Shown in pieces: positions 52,568 to 61,133 of a stretch of DNA of 64,000 nt. Position 1 is the stretch's first letter. The number at the start of each line of letters is the position of its first letter. The stretch is from Flavobacterium crocinum. Its GTDB lineage: Bacteria > Bacteroidota > Bacteroidia > Flavobacteriales > Flavobacteriaceae. The notes below the pieces were generated by a model. That model was not told where the DNA came from and did no database searches. It saw nothing but the letters and a program-made list of their open reading frames with translations. The stretch covers positions 1,736,001 to 1,800,000 of the forward strand of contig NZ_CP029255.1 in the NCBI RefSeq assembly GCF_003122385.1. The letters are read 5' to 3'. Position numbers and translations under genes: made by a program.

Positions 52568-53416
52568 TTAAAGATTTACCTGAGCGCCTTCCCAACCAAT
52601 TATGGCTGTTTTACGTGTATTTCCCCACATATAACCACCGAAAACTCCAGAAGATTGAATTACGCGGTGACACGGAATTAGAAAAGCAACGGGATTACTA
52701 CCAATCGCTGTTCCCACGGCTCTGGATGCATTTGGTTTTTCAATTTGTTGGGCAATTGTTCCGTAAGTCGAAAGCTGTCCCATTGGAATTTTTAGCAAAG
52801 TTTCCCAGACTTTCAGTTGGAAATCGGTTCCTTTTAAATGGAGTTTAATTTCAGCTAATTTACTCCAGTCATTTTGAAAAATAAAAAGGGCGTTTTGCTG
52901 TACTAAATCTAATTTTCTAGAGAATTCAGCATTCGGGAATTTATCTTTTAAAGCTGAAAATCCATTCGCTTCATCTTCGGCGAAAGCCATAAAACAAATG
53001 CCTTTTTGTGTAGAAGCCACAATAATATTCCCAAACGGACTTTCGGCAAAACTGTAATTTATAGCTAGGTTTTTTCCGCCGTTTTTATATTCAGCTGGCG
53101 TCATTCCTTCTATATTGACGAATAAATCGTGAAGTCGGCTGGTTCCTGAAAGTCCGGTTTCGTAGGCTGTTTCAGAGATTGTAGCCTGATTTTCTTTGAG
53201 TAATTTTTTAGCGTGTTCCAGACTTGTATATTGCAAAAACTTCTTCGGACTTGTTCCTGCCCAATCGCTAAAAAGTCTCTGAAAGTGAAACGGACTCAAA
53301 TGCACTTTTTCAGCCACTTCATCAAGATTAGGCTGTTCTTTAAAGTTCGCTTTGATATAATCGATGGCTTCAGCAATGCGATTATAATTAATGGTTTCCT
53401 GTGTGTTCATCTTCAT
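52568..53416 (-). CDS. AraC-type HTH fused to methylguanine methyltransferase (Ada/Ogt-like)
   Basis: The 282-residue protein joins an AraC-type DNA-binding domain (DEVAEKVHLSPFHFQRLFSD, then TISETAYETGLSGTSRLHDL) to an O6-alkylguanine-DNA methyltransferase domain. The methyl-accepting Cys is in IPCHRVIQSSG. It is Ada without its N-terminal zinc domain, which is encoded separately 51407-51652. Such proteins repair O6-methylguanine directly and regulate an adaptive response. It is the first gene of the repair cluster. Starts at 53416 and 53410 are both possible. Confidence 0.9.
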   Translation of the reverse strand: MKMNTQETINYNRIAEAIDYIKANFKEQPNLDEVAEKVHLSPFHFQRLFSDWAGTSPKKFLQYTSLEHAKKLLKENQATISETAYETGLSGTSRLHDLFVNIEGMTPAEYKNGGKNLAINYSFAESPFGNIIVASTQKGICFMAFAEDEANGFSALKDKFPNAEFSRKLDLVQQNALFIFQNDWSKLAEIKLHLKGTDFQLKVWETLLKIPMGQLSTYGTIAQQIEKPNASRAVGTAIGSNPVAFLIPCHRVIQSSGVFGGYMWGNTRKTAIIGWEGAQVNL

Positions 53417-53486
53417 TCAATTTTATAAGACAAAGATCGATTGGTTTGTGCTGGAATAAAATCCGAAACTTGCTGAGTTTTTTTCT

Positions 53487-53611
53487 AACCGCGAAGAACG
53501 CTAAGGCTAACGCAAAGTTTTCGTCTTTTTTGTCATTTCGACGAAGGAGACTCGAGCGATAGCGAATAGGCGAAGCAAATCTCCAGAAGTAACTCTACAA
53601 AGATTGGCGAA
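53487..53611. repeat. Diverged dispersed repeats upstream of the repair cluster
   Basis: The left part holds a sequence type I remember from Flavobacterium intergenic repeats (ACCGCGAAGAACGCTAAGG). The right part (53531-53611) is a diverged relative of the 6280-6520 units: GTCATTTCGACGAAGGAGAC, then TCTCCAGAAGTAACTCTAC and AAAGATTGGCGA. Confidence 0.5.
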
Positions 53612-53648
53612 AAATTTTGAAATTAATTTCTATGAAACACTAAACTTA

Positions 53649-54110
53649 TTATAATCCTTTTTCCATTTTATAATTAATCAATTCTACGCCTAAACGTTCA
53701 TTTTTTTGTTCTGCCTTAACAATAAATCCTCTCTTTTCAAAAAATGGCCTTGCAGTAATGCTGATATCCGAAGTTATGGTTTTTGAATGCTGATTTTTGG
53801 CTTCCATTTCTAATTCGATCAAAAGTTTATCTGCAATTCCTTGTCGCTGAAAATCTTTATGAACATAAAAGAAATCAATATAATTTCCGTCTTTTAAAGT
53901 TCCGTAACCGGCAATTTTGTTTTCAATTATTGCTAGTAAAACGTATTGTTTTTCAATTACTTCAATCCATCTTTCCTTGTTGTTTACACCATAAATCCAG
54001 GCTTCAATCTGTTGTGGATTGTAATCGTTTTTGCAAACCGATTTGATGGTATCTACATACAATTCCTGCATCTCGTTTAAATCTGAAATTGTGGCTTTTT
54101 TGAGAATCAT
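53649..54110 (-). CDS. GNAT-family N-acetyltransferase
   Basis: The 153-residue protein begins ILKKATISDLNEMQELYVDT and has the GNAT core with acetyl-CoA motif YVHKDFQRQGIADKLLIELE (V/I-x-x-x-x-Q/R-x-x-G-x pattern). The rest, including ITARPFFEKRGF, agrees with a single-domain acyltransferase. The acceptor substrate cannot be read. It lies upstream of the alkylation-repair cluster, separated from it by a gap of repeats. Nothing obvious is missing. Confidence 0.85.
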   Translation of the reverse strand: MILKKATISDLNEMQELYVDTIKSVCKNDYNPQQIEAWIYGVNNKERWIEVIEKQYVLLAIIENKIAGYGTLKDGNYIDFFYVHKDFQRQGIADKLLIELEMEAKNQHSKTITSDISITARPFFEKRGFIVKAEQKNERLGVELINYKMEKGL

Positions 54111-54133
54111 TTTAATAGTTTGATGAAAGAAAA

Positions 54134-55093
54134 TTAATATTCAATTAAAGTGTATTTGGCAGTACTTTGCTTTCCAGTAATGTTAAAAAGATTCAATGCT
54201 AAACCTTTTTTTAAATCTCTGCTAGCTGTAGCTGCAGAAATATCTTTGAAAATATGCATATAATCTTTTCTTGTAAATTCTTTAATTTTTAGAGAACAAA
54301 AATACTCTAAACGATCAATGTCTTTTATTGTTCTGTTTTCATAATTAAGTAGGCTCTCTAGAGATTTATTGATGACATCGAGCATGTATTCAATAAAGTG
54401 AGTTGATTTGCCTGCGTTGTCACTCATAGCAAGTGATTTGTAATAACGTTCTTGTGTTTTGCTTATTAATGTTTCAAAAGGTAAAAATTCAAAAACAGGA
54501 TATTCTTCCATTAATATTATAGTTTGCCACAATCTTCCCATTCTGCCGTTTCCGTCCAGAAAAGGATGTATAAATTCCATTTCGTAATGGAATACACAAC
54601 TTTTGATTAAAGTCAGCTCATCTTTGTTTTTTAAATATTCAAATAAGTCATTCATTAAAAATGGAACATTCTCATAAGGAGGAGCGATGTGTGCCACTTT
54701 TGTACCTTTTACAATTCCAACTCCCTGTCTGCGATATTTTCCAGCATCCGAAACAAGATCTTTCATTAAAGACTGATGAGCATTTAAAAAACTTTTCGAT
54801 GAGGTGGATTTATATTTTTCTAAATTTTCATAAACTCGAATTGCATTTATGACTTCTAATATATCTTTTTGTGGGCCAATTACTCGTTTGTTTTCTATCA
54901 GAGCGGTTATCTGTTCTTCTGTTAAAGTGTTTCCTTCAATTTGTAGAGAAGAATGAATTGTTTTGATTCTATTTTGTTTTCTAAGTTGAGGAGAATGTTT
55001 GTACAGATATACAGCATTTATTGCCCCAATCTTTTCGGAGATAGAACTTATCAGTTTTAAAATGACGGGAGTAATGTCATAAGGAGGTTTCAT
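54134..55093 (-). CDS. Fic-domain protein with inhibitory helix and C-terminal winged-helix-like region
   Basis: From ATG 55093 (MKPPYD) the protein has 319 residues. The Fic motif HPFLDGNGRMGR is complete with catalytic His176. An inhibitory motif SSLQIEGN with Glu53 lies N-terminally, as in class II Fic proteins, whose enzyme is autoinhibited. The C-terminal 60 residues (FTRKDYMHIFKDISAATASR, TGKQSTAKYTLIEY) look like a winged-helix DNA-binding region. An alternative ATG at 55117 precedes it, but that would start within the operator. Fic enzymes usually transfer AMP to proteins. Autoregulation by the palindrome is inferred. Confidence 0.9.
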   Translation of the reverse strand: MKPPYDITPVILKLISSISEKIGAINAVYLYKHSPQLRKQNRIKTIHSSLQIEGNTLTEEQITALIENKRVIGPQKDILEVINAIRVYENLEKYKSTSSKSFLNAHQSLMKDLVSDAGKYRRQGVGIVKGTKVAHIAPPYENVPFLMNDLFEYLKNKDELTLIKSCVFHYEMEFIHPFLDGNGRMGRLWQTIILMEEYPVFEFLPFETLISKTQERYYKSLAMSDNAGKSTHFIEYMLDVINKSLESLLNYENRTIKDIDRLEYFCSLKIKEFTRKDYMHIFKDISAATASRDLKKGLALNLFNITGKQSTAKYTLIEY

Positions 55094-55122
55094 GATAGTA
55101 TCATTTGATACTATCAAAAATA
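55094..55122 (-). promoter_or_regulatory. Fic promoter with palindromic operator candidate
   Basis: Arms GATAGTATCA (55094-55103) and TGATACTATC (55106-55115) are perfect inverted copies around TT. The -7 box TATTTTTG (minus strand, 55115-55122) touches the palindrome edge, which would cover the start site and lie directly before the ATG at 55093. This is the expected geometry of a repressor site. Confidence 0.6.
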
Positions 55123-55134
55123 CTGTTTTTTGAT

Positions 55135-55467
55135 TTAATGCGCTGTAGTTTTAGAAAAAACATTAATTACAACAACTCCAATTATAATCAAACACAATCC
55201 AATTATAGCAGGTAAATCTGGTATTTCTTTAAAGAAAACAGCACCAATTGCAGTTATTAAAACAATCCCGACTCCGGACCAAATTGCATAAGCAAACCCG
55301 ACAGGAATAGTTCTTATAGCAAAACTTAAACAGTAAAAAGCACCGCAATAACCAATAATGGTAATGATGCTTGGAAGGAGTTTTGTAAATTCCTGGGACT
55401 TTTTTAATGCTGTTGTAGCAATGATTTCGAAGATAATGGCAGTAAGTAAAAATAAAAAATTCTTCAT
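55135..55467 (-). CDS. Small multidrug resistance (SMR) family transporter
   Basis: The 110-residue membrane protein has four predicted spans and the EmrE-type fold. Conserved Glu13 lies in IIFEIIATTALKKS, and PVGFAYAIWSGVGIVLITA matches the central SMR motif. Homodimeric members export lipophilic cations such as quaternary ammonium, while SugE-type members export guanidinium. Which type it is cannot be told from sequence alone. Its stop is 41 bp upstream of the Fic ATG at 55093. Confidence 0.85.
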   Translation of the reverse strand: MKNFLFLLTAIIFEIIATTALKKSQEFTKLLPSIITIIGYCGAFYCLSFAIRTIPVGFAYAIWSGVGIVLITAIGAVFFKEIPDLPAIIGLCLIIIGVVVINVFSKTTAH

Positions 55468-55512
55468 GGTTTACTTTTTTTACAAAGTTAACTTTTATTG
55501 AAAAGAGATGAT

Positions 55513-56592
55513 TTATTTAAGATTATCTTTTGCATCAGAAACGCTAATCAATTTGTAGCCGTTTTCAGTTCGTAAAAACTGAATATGATCCTGTTTGAAA
55601 TCGGTTTTGTTTTTGGTGTTGATGATAATGCTTTTAACGGGATAAAGCCATTCTTTGGATTCTCTGCAATTGTTGAAATAAGCATCATATTCTTCAGTTT
55701 CAAAAATAAACTGATTCAGTCCGTCTGTTGAGACAAAATAATCTGTTTTTGGATTTTTGAGTTCCTCCAGTTTTAATTTTAGATAAGTATAATTCTGATC
55801 AATAAATTTAATTTTAGGTGCACTTATCCATCCTTCTAATGCTTTATAAAAGGTAATTTTAGCAAAAGAATGTTTTTCTAAGCCAGCTTTTGATAAATCT
55901 TTAAGGAGTGTATTTTGAAGCCAATGTTTAAATTCTTTTTCAAAATTTACAAAAGAATAATATTGTCCGTCAACTCCAAGAAAGTTGTCTCTGATTGGAT
56001 CTTTGCTCGGTTCTTTTGATTTTTCAAGGGAATAAAAATTCAAATCGTCGTTGTAGGCGAAATTTTCAATTAGAACTTTATTATTGGTATCAATTAGAAA
56101 TTCTTTGCCTCCTGTCCAGAAGAAATGTTCTCCGTCTTGTTTTTTTTCAGCGTCTTTTAAAACGATAATCATTCCGTTTCTGACTTTGGTCAAATTGCTG
56201 TAAACAGGTGGAATAATGATTTTTCCATCACCGTTAAACATTCCCATTTTATCGGTTTTATGATCTGTAAATCTTATAAAGCCTTCATTTTCACAATCCG
56301 GTCCGTTATCAAAAACGTATAAACTGTCGCGACCAACTATTTTTCCTTTTTTGGTTAAATAGTAGCTTTCCCATTTTTGTCCTTTTTCTTCGCTAACGGC
56401 AATAATGTTTTCAAATTTATGAGCGATTATCATTCCCATAAATTTGGGTTCGATTTTAACAATGCCATTTTTATCTTTAAATCCGATATGAGTGGAGTCT
56501 TTATCCCAAAAGGAAATCCAGGTATCCTTATTTTGAGCAAATACGGATAAATTAAGGCATAAAAACAGGCAAATAATTAAAGTCTTTTTCAT
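55513..56592 (-). CDS. Secreted WG-repeat-like protein
   Basis: The 359-residue protein has a signal peptide (NLSVFAQ) and several WG/KWG-type repeats: IGFKDKNGIVKIEPKF and MGMFNGDGKIIIPPVYSN. Such repeats are found in extracytoplasmic or phage-related proteins of unclear role. It follows two small genes on the same strand with gaps of 10 and 23 bp, so the three may form an operon. Length suggests a complete protein. I know of no assigned function for this arrangement. Confidence 0.65.
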   Translation of the reverse strand: MKKTLIICLFLCLNLSVFAQNKDTWISFWDKDSTHIGFKDKNGIVKIEPKFMGMIIAHKFENIIAVSEEKGQKWESYYLTKKGKIVGRDSLYVFDNGPDCENEGFIRFTDHKTDKMGMFNGDGKIIIPPVYSNLTKVRNGMIIVLKDAEKKQDGEHFFWTGGKEFLIDTNNKVLIENFAYNDDLNFYSLEKSKEPSKDPIRDNFLGVDGQYYSFVNFEKEFKHWLQNTLLKDLSKAGLEKHSFAKITFYKALEGWISAPKIKFIDQNYTYLKLKLEELKNPKTDYFVSTDGLNQFIFETEEYDAYFNNCRESKEWLYPVKSIIINTKNKTDFKQDHIQFLRTENGYKLISVSDAKDNLK

Positions 56593-56602
56593 GAGAATTT
56601 AT

Positions 56603-56887
56603 TTATCGGAGATGAGCTTCTGATTCTTTGTTTTTTGCTTCTTCAAAACAATCGGAGCATAACATTTTAAAATCGGCTTTGGCTTGAAAAATGTCTGTCC
56701 ATTCTTCGCCATTATCCAAAAGATATTGTTCACATTCTGCACACCAGGCAATTTGCGGTAAATCTTCTTCGGCTTCGGAATAGAAAAAACCGACTTGCTT
56801 TTTAGAGTCTGTTGCCATTGCAAGATGAATACAAGAAAAAGACATTTCTTTTGACCCATGGATGTCACATATAATTTTTTCGATCAT
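56603..56887 (-). CDS. Small cysteine-rich protein
   Basis: The 94-residue protein contains four or more cysteines arranged as WCAECEQYL and LCSDCFEE, as in a small zinc-binding domain, plus an early Cys. The alternative frame at 56599-56868 on the same strand lacks these patterns and is rejected. It lies between a 112-residue unknown gene and the WG-repeat gene, probably in the same operon. The function is unknown. The regular CxxC pairs support real coding. Confidence 0.6.
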   Translation of the reverse strand: MIEKIICDIHGSKEMSFSCIHLAMATDSKKQVGFFYSEAEEDLPQIAWCAECEQYLLDNGEEWTDIFQAKADFKMLCSDCFEEAKNKESEAHLR

Positions 56888-56910
56888 AATTTTGTGTTGA
56901 AAGAGCAGTG

Positions 56911-57249
56911 CTACATTACTTCAATTAACTTAAAACGTAATGTATTATTGTTGAATTCGGTGTGTAAAGTTAATTCTGTTTCTTTGTTGTCGGAGGTAAA
57001 TAATTTTGTCTCGATTCCGAATCCTTTCATTGAATCATATTTAAAGATACTGAAATTAGTTTCAAGGATTTTTAGTTTTGGGAGATCTTCGGTTTCAAAA
57101 TAGTCGAATAATTCTTCTTTTATTTCTTCAAAGACAGCTGAGCTGATTCCGAAATTGGTTTTTAAGCTTTCGAAATTCATAGAATTGATGTTTTCTATTA
57201 ATTCGATATTTAATTGAAATATAGTTTGGGAGGTCTTTTTGTCAATCAT
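56911..57249 (-). CDS. Hypothetical protein (112 residues)
   Basis: The protein has no motif I recognise. It seems to be an alpha/beta domain (MNFESLKTNFGISSAVFEEI, then TELTLHTEFNNNTLRFKLIE) with no signal peptide. It is the first gene of the short group with the cysteine-rich and WG-repeat genes. The ATG at 57249 is consistent with real coding. Function is unknown. Confidence 0.55.
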   Translation of the reverse strand: MIDKKTSQTIFQLNIELIENINSMNFESLKTNFGISSAVFEEIKEELFDYFETEDLPKLKILETNFSIFKYDSMKGFGIETKLFTSDNKETELTLHTEFNNNTLRFKLIEVM

Positions 57250-57323
57250 TTTATAAGTTTATACTTCAAATTTAAAGTTATAAAGTTTAAAGACTATAAA
57301 GATCTTGTTAATTTAATTGGTTC

Positions 57324-57452
57324 TTGGGCTACGTAAGCGTGAGGGATAGGAATAAGCTACCGAAGTAGCATGGATAGCCCGACAGCAACCCGATAAAAGG
57401 GCGTGTAAGCGTAAAGTATTTTGCCCTTTTATCGGGTTGGTGGCACGCCCAA
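57324..57452. ncRNA. Structured RNA candidate, three-way junction
   Basis: TTGGGC (57324-57329) pairs with GCCCAA (57447-57452) to close the element. Inside are a hairpin GCTAC-CGAA-GTAGC (about 57356-57369) and a perfect 16-bp stem AACCCGATAAAAGGGC (57387-57402) with 57423-57438. GGGCTA/TAGCCC and GGGCGTG/CACGCCC offer alternative pairing. Conserved-looking GTGAGGGAT and AGCCCGAC flank the hairpin. It may belong to a known flavobacterial RNA family such as Flavo-1, which needs an Infernal check. Confidence 0.5.
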
Positions 57453-57521
57453 ATACAAGGTCAGTATTAAATTAAGATTGGTTTTTTAATATAAAAAAAT
57501 GTACTTTTCAAAAAAAAATAT

Positions 57522-59360
57522 ATGAAGAGAATTTTATTGGTTTTAATGGGGATTAGTCTTTCTGTGTTCTCGCAAAAAAAGCAGCCTAGCCAAGAGGAAA
57601 AAGATATGATTTATAAAATGACTTATTATGCAGGTCAGGAAATTTTTAAAACTCCAGATCTTCCTTTTAAAAAAATAAGCAGCAAGGAAAATGAAAATCC
57701 AAAGAAATCCATTCAGTCTGCTGAGGTTATAAATTCTTCTATAGATACGCTTATATCGAGAGGTGTCTTGAAACTGGAAAAATCGGAACATGGATATGAT
57801 TTACTTTTTAATTCTAGATTTCCTTCGTATTTTAAAGAGAATGATGACCCTACCATCATATCTTTTCACCCAGTAATAAGCAAGTTGTTTAATTCAAAAA
57901 AAGAGTTAATTGAAATTAAGAATGTTGGAGGAACTTCTTATGGAAGTGAATTTTTATTTAAACTCAGCAACGGCAAATCAAGTAATTTGAATTTTACAAC
58001 GCTTCGCAAGCAAGATCAACTAAATAATGCAGTAGATTTTAAAAATAATAATGAACTTTCTGAAATAAAGGGCAGTGTAGTTTATAATATTAAATTCATT
58101 ACGGATCAATCTGAAGTAAAACTTTCTAAAAAAAATATCGGCACTACATTTAAATTGAATAGTGTTGATTACAAATTGGTTGATATTATAAATAATGTGG
58201 TTTTAATTGAATTAGTAGATCCGAGAAATAAAGGAAAAAATGAAATACGTCTGATAAATTATGATGAGATGGGAAACGTTTTGGTCAGTTATTCCTATAA
58301 GGAACTTGAGCAGTTAAAAAAGAAGAATAAAAAAATTAATATAGAAAAAGCTGGTTTTAGTGGTTTAAGAGGATCGATTGACAAACGTATTTTTGATACT
58401 TTTAAAAATAATCCGCAATTAACTTTTGAGGAATATGAAAAAACATTTTCTATCGCTGATATAATAGATCAGGAGAGTAGATATATGTTTATTCAAACTA
58501 TTGCGCCAGTTAAAAATGATTTTGTTCTTTATGCGCCAATTTATGGTGTAGAAAGAACTTTTGAAATGATTCTCAATGAAAAGAAGCCAGAACCCAAAAA
58601 AATGGTTGCAGCAGATTATAATGCGCCTCAAGTATCTGCAAATTGGGAAGAGAAATTATATGGAAATATAAAAGAATACACAGAAAACTTTTATTATGCA
58701 TCAAAAAAGAATGGTAAATATGTAAAAGGCAAAATGCAAAATTATACCACTTTTAAAAAGAATGCGAACGGAGAGTTTGTTGAAGATAAATTCTTTCCTA
58801 AAAAGTCTGATTATGATGAAAACAAGTATAATTCTTTAAAGCAAAAGATTGAATCAATATCGTATAATGATGATGAAAAAGTGACTGGAAGGTCGCTGTA
58901 TCGTTATGGCGCTGAAAATAAATTGCTTGAAGAGAAAATGTATTCTGAAAACGATACTTTAAGAGCTGTAGTGAAATATGAATACAATAAGAATCATGTT
59001 TTAAAGACCACTTTTAGTTACGATTATTCTAACGGTAAAGCAGAAATAACTGATGATTCACAAGTGGAGTATGTTTATGATGAGAGAGGAAACCTTATTG
59101 AAGAACATTTGAAAAACAAACTAGATTCTGTTTATAAAGATCAAATAGTAATCTATAGAAAATACAACTCAGACAACAGAAGAATAGAAGAATCAAGTTC
59201 GGATACACTTTTTGGAGATGGGAAAATTGCGTTAGATACTAAACTGGAATATCTTAAAATAGATGATGAAAAAAACTGGACAGAAATGTTTTTTGAGGGA
59301 GGCCTAAGTTCGAAAAAACAGGATGCGAATTTTGTAGAGCGAATTTTTGTATATGAATAA
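57522..59360 (+). CDS. Large secreted protein with YD-like repeats
   Basis: A 612-residue protein with a signal peptide (SVFSQKK) and a C-terminal region of YD/RHS-like repeats (KVTGRSLYRYGAENKLLEEK, VKYEYNKNHVLKTTFSYDY, VEYVYDERGNLIEEHLK). The N-terminal half is lysine-rich with no family I recognise. Such repeats can form surface or toxin shells, but a full RHS core, toxin domain or T9SS sorting signal is not evident. It has no clear partner genes. It is unclear whether it is intact or a domain rearrangement product. Confidence 0.6.
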   Translation: MKRILLVLMGISLSVFSQKKQPSQEEKDMIYKMTYYAGQEIFKTPDLPFKKISSKENENPKKSIQSAEVINSSIDTLISRGVLKLEKSEHGYDLLFNSRFPSYFKENDDPTIISFHPVISKLFNSKKELIEIKNVGGTSYGSEFLFKLSNGKSSNLNFTTLRKQDQLNNAVDFKNNNELSEIKGSVVYNIKFITDQSEVKLSKKNIGTTFKLNSVDYKLVDIINNVVLIELVDPRNKGKNEIRLINYDEMGNVLVSYSYKELEQLKKKNKKINIEKAGFSGLRGSIDKRIFDTFKNNPQLTFEEYEKTFSIADIIDQESRYMFIQTIAPVKNDFVLYAPIYGVERTFEMILNEKKPEPKKMVAADYNAPQVSANWEEKLYGNIKEYTENFYYASKKNGKYVKGKMQNYTTFKKNANGEFVEDKFFPKKSDYDENKYNSLKQKIESISYNDDEKVTGRSLYRYGAENKLLEEKMYSENDTLRAVVKYEYNKNHVLKTTFSYDYSNGKAEITDDSQVEYVYDERGNLIEEHLKNKLDSVYKDQIVIYRKYNSDNRRIEESSSDTLFGDGKIALDTKLEYLKIDDEKNWTEMFFEGGLSSKKQDANFVERIFVYE

Positions 59361-59401
59361 CATTTTGAGAATTAATTTTAGAATTGAAATTGAAAAAACA
59401 A

Positions 59402-59431
59402 AACCCGACAGATTTTAAAATCTGTCGGGTT
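59402..59431 (-). terminator. ahcY terminator
   Basis: A perfect 30-bp palindrome with arms AACCCGACAGATTTT and AAAATCTGTCGGGTT lies 43 bp past the ahcY stop. The T-run follows on the minus strand. Confidence 0.85.
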
Positions 59432-59473
59432 GAATATGTATTAAAAATCTAAGATCTACAATCTTAAATTAAT

Positions 59474-60790
59474 TTAGTATCTGTAGTATTCCGGTTTGAA
59501 TGGACCTTGAACTTCAACACCAATATAAGCAGCCTGATCTTCTCTTAAAACTTCAAGTTCAACGCCTAATTTTGCTAAGTGTAAAGCAGCAACTTTTTCA
59601 TCTAAATGTTTTGGTAACATGTAAACTTCATTTTTGTAAGCTGCGCTGTTGTTCCATAATTCGATTTGAGCTAAAGTCTGGTTTGTAAATGAGTTACTCA
59701 TTACAAAACTTGGGTGACCTGTAGCACAACCAAGGTTTACTAAACGACCTTCAGCTAAGATGATAATATCTTTACCGTTGATGTTGTATTTGTCAACTTG
59801 TGGTTTGATTTCGATTTTAGATGCACCATGGTTTTTGTTTAACCAAGCCATATCAATTTCGTTATCGAAGTGACCAATGTTACAAACAACAGTTTTGTCT
59901 TTCATTTGTTCGAAGTGCTCTCCAAGAACGATATCTTTGTTTCCTGTAGTGGTAATGATGATATCAGCATTAGCAATTACAGTGTTTAATTTTTTAACTT
60001 CATAACCGTCCATTGCAGCTTGTAAAGCACAAATTGGATCGATTTCAGTAACTGTTACGATAGAACCAGCACCTCTGAAAGAAGCTGCAGTTCCTTTTCC
60101 AACGTCACCGTATCCACAAACTACCACTCTTTTTCCAGCTAACATTAAGTCAGTTGCACGACGTACAGCATCTACAGCAGATTCTTTACATCCGTATTTG
60201 TTGTCAAATTTAGATTTAGTAACAGAGTCGTTAATGTTGATTGCAGGCATTGGTAAAGTTCCAGCTTTTACTCTTTCGTAAAGTCTGTGAACACCAGTTG
60301 TAGTTTCTTCAGAAAGACCTTTAATTCCAGGAACTAATTCCGGGTAACGATCGATAACCATGTTAGTTAAATCTCCACCGTCATCTAAAATCATGTTCAA
60401 TGGTTTTCTGTCTTCACCAAAGAATAAAGTTTGCTCAATACACCAGTCAAATGATTCTTCGTCAAGACCTTTCCAAGCGTAAACTGAAATTCCGGCAGCA
60501 GCAATAGCAGCAGCAGCCTGATCCTGAGTCGAGAAAATGTTACAAGAAGACCAAGTAACCTCTGCACCAAGAGCAATTAAAGTCTCGATTAAAACTGCAG
60601 TTTGAATAGTCATGTGTAAACATCCGGCAATACGAGCACCTTTTAAAGGTTGTTCGTCTTTGTACTCAGCACGAAGCGCCATTAAACCTGGCATTTCAGC
60701 TTCAGCTAGTTCAATTTCTTTTCTTCCCCAAGCAGCGAGAGAAATGTCTTTTACTTTGTAAGCCACATAAGGCGTAGTCGTTGTACTCAT
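59474..60790 (-). CDS. ahcY: S-adenosylhomocysteinase
   Basis: The 438-residue enzyme splits S-adenosylhomocysteine to homocysteine and adenosine in the methyl cycle. The NAD-binding motif [19 protein letters not shown] is clear, as are substrate-domain segments ([26 protein letters not shown]) and the C-terminal KPEYYRY that closes the active site in the dimer. It is transcribed alone, with a candidate promoter upstream and a strong terminator. No riboswitch could be identified with confidence in the short leader. Length and motifs are normal. Confidence 0.95.
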   Translation of the reverse strand: MSTTTTPYVAYKVKDISLAAWGRKEIELAEAEMPGLMALRAEYKDEQPLKGARIAGCLHMTIQTAVLIETLIALGAEVTWSSCNIFSTQDQAAAAIAAAGISVYAWKGLDEESFDWCIEQTLFFGEDRKPLNMILDDGGDLTNMVIDRYPELVPGIKGLSEETTTGVHRLYERVKAGTLPMPAININDSVTKSKFDNKYGCKESAVDAVRRATDLMLAGKRVVVCGYGDVGKGTAASFRGAGSIVTVTEIDPICALQAAMDGYEVKKLNTVIANADIIITTTGNKDIVLGEHFEQMKDKTVVCNIGHFDNEIDMAWLNKNHGASKIEIKPQVDKYNINGKDIIILAEGRLVNLGCATGHPSFVMSNSFTNQTLAQIELWNNSAAYKNEVYMLPKHLDEKVAALHLAKLGVELEVLREDQAAYIGVEVQGPFKPEYYRY

Positions 60791-61133
60791 TTATAGTTTA
60801 AATATTATATTTGTATAATTACTTCGTCCGTTCGCCTTTCAGGGCTCGGGTGTAAAATTTTTGCAAATTTAAGGAATAGCTTTTTATTTTTACTAATTTC
60901 TCTAAGATTTGTGAAATCTTTAATTTCTTAATCTCTAGAATGTTAGTTTGTGAATCTTGATTAAACCATATAAGTAATGCAAGTTCATTTAAAAAAGATT
61001 CTGAAACTATTACCTTTGTAGTGAATTGCTTATATTTACTAATACATTTTTTGAACCAACAGTTATATTTTCTTATATCATTTATCTGGTTTAAATTAAC
61101 CACTCACTATTTATAATTTACAATTAAAAAGTA
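60791..61133. other. Divergent intergenic region between ahcY and the phosphopantetheinyl transferase gene
   Basis: This region contains the ahcY promoter and leader and an AT-rich rest. A 94-codon frame at 60819-61103 (GTG start, minus strand) overlaps the promoter and is regarded as spurious. Confidence 0.5.
60864..60871 (-). promoter_or_regulatory. Candidate ahcY -7 box
   Basis: The minus strand reads TAAATTTG (TAnnTTTG), about 74 bp before the ATG. A short GC-rich leader segment follows. Confidence 0.45.

Noticed and set aside
52452..52595. N-terminal extension of the 2OG-Fe(II) oxygenase
   Set aside because: It is translated from the inverted repeat at 52479-52557.
56599..56868. 89-codon frame overlapping the small cysteine-rich gene
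   Set aside because: The other frame (56603-56887) has regular CxxC pairs; this one has no such pattern.
60819..61103. 94-codon open frame between ahcY and the phosphopantetheinyl transferase gene
   Set aside because: It starts at GTG, overlaps the ahcY promoter and leader, and has no recognisable domain; composition is that of AT-rich intergenic DNA.
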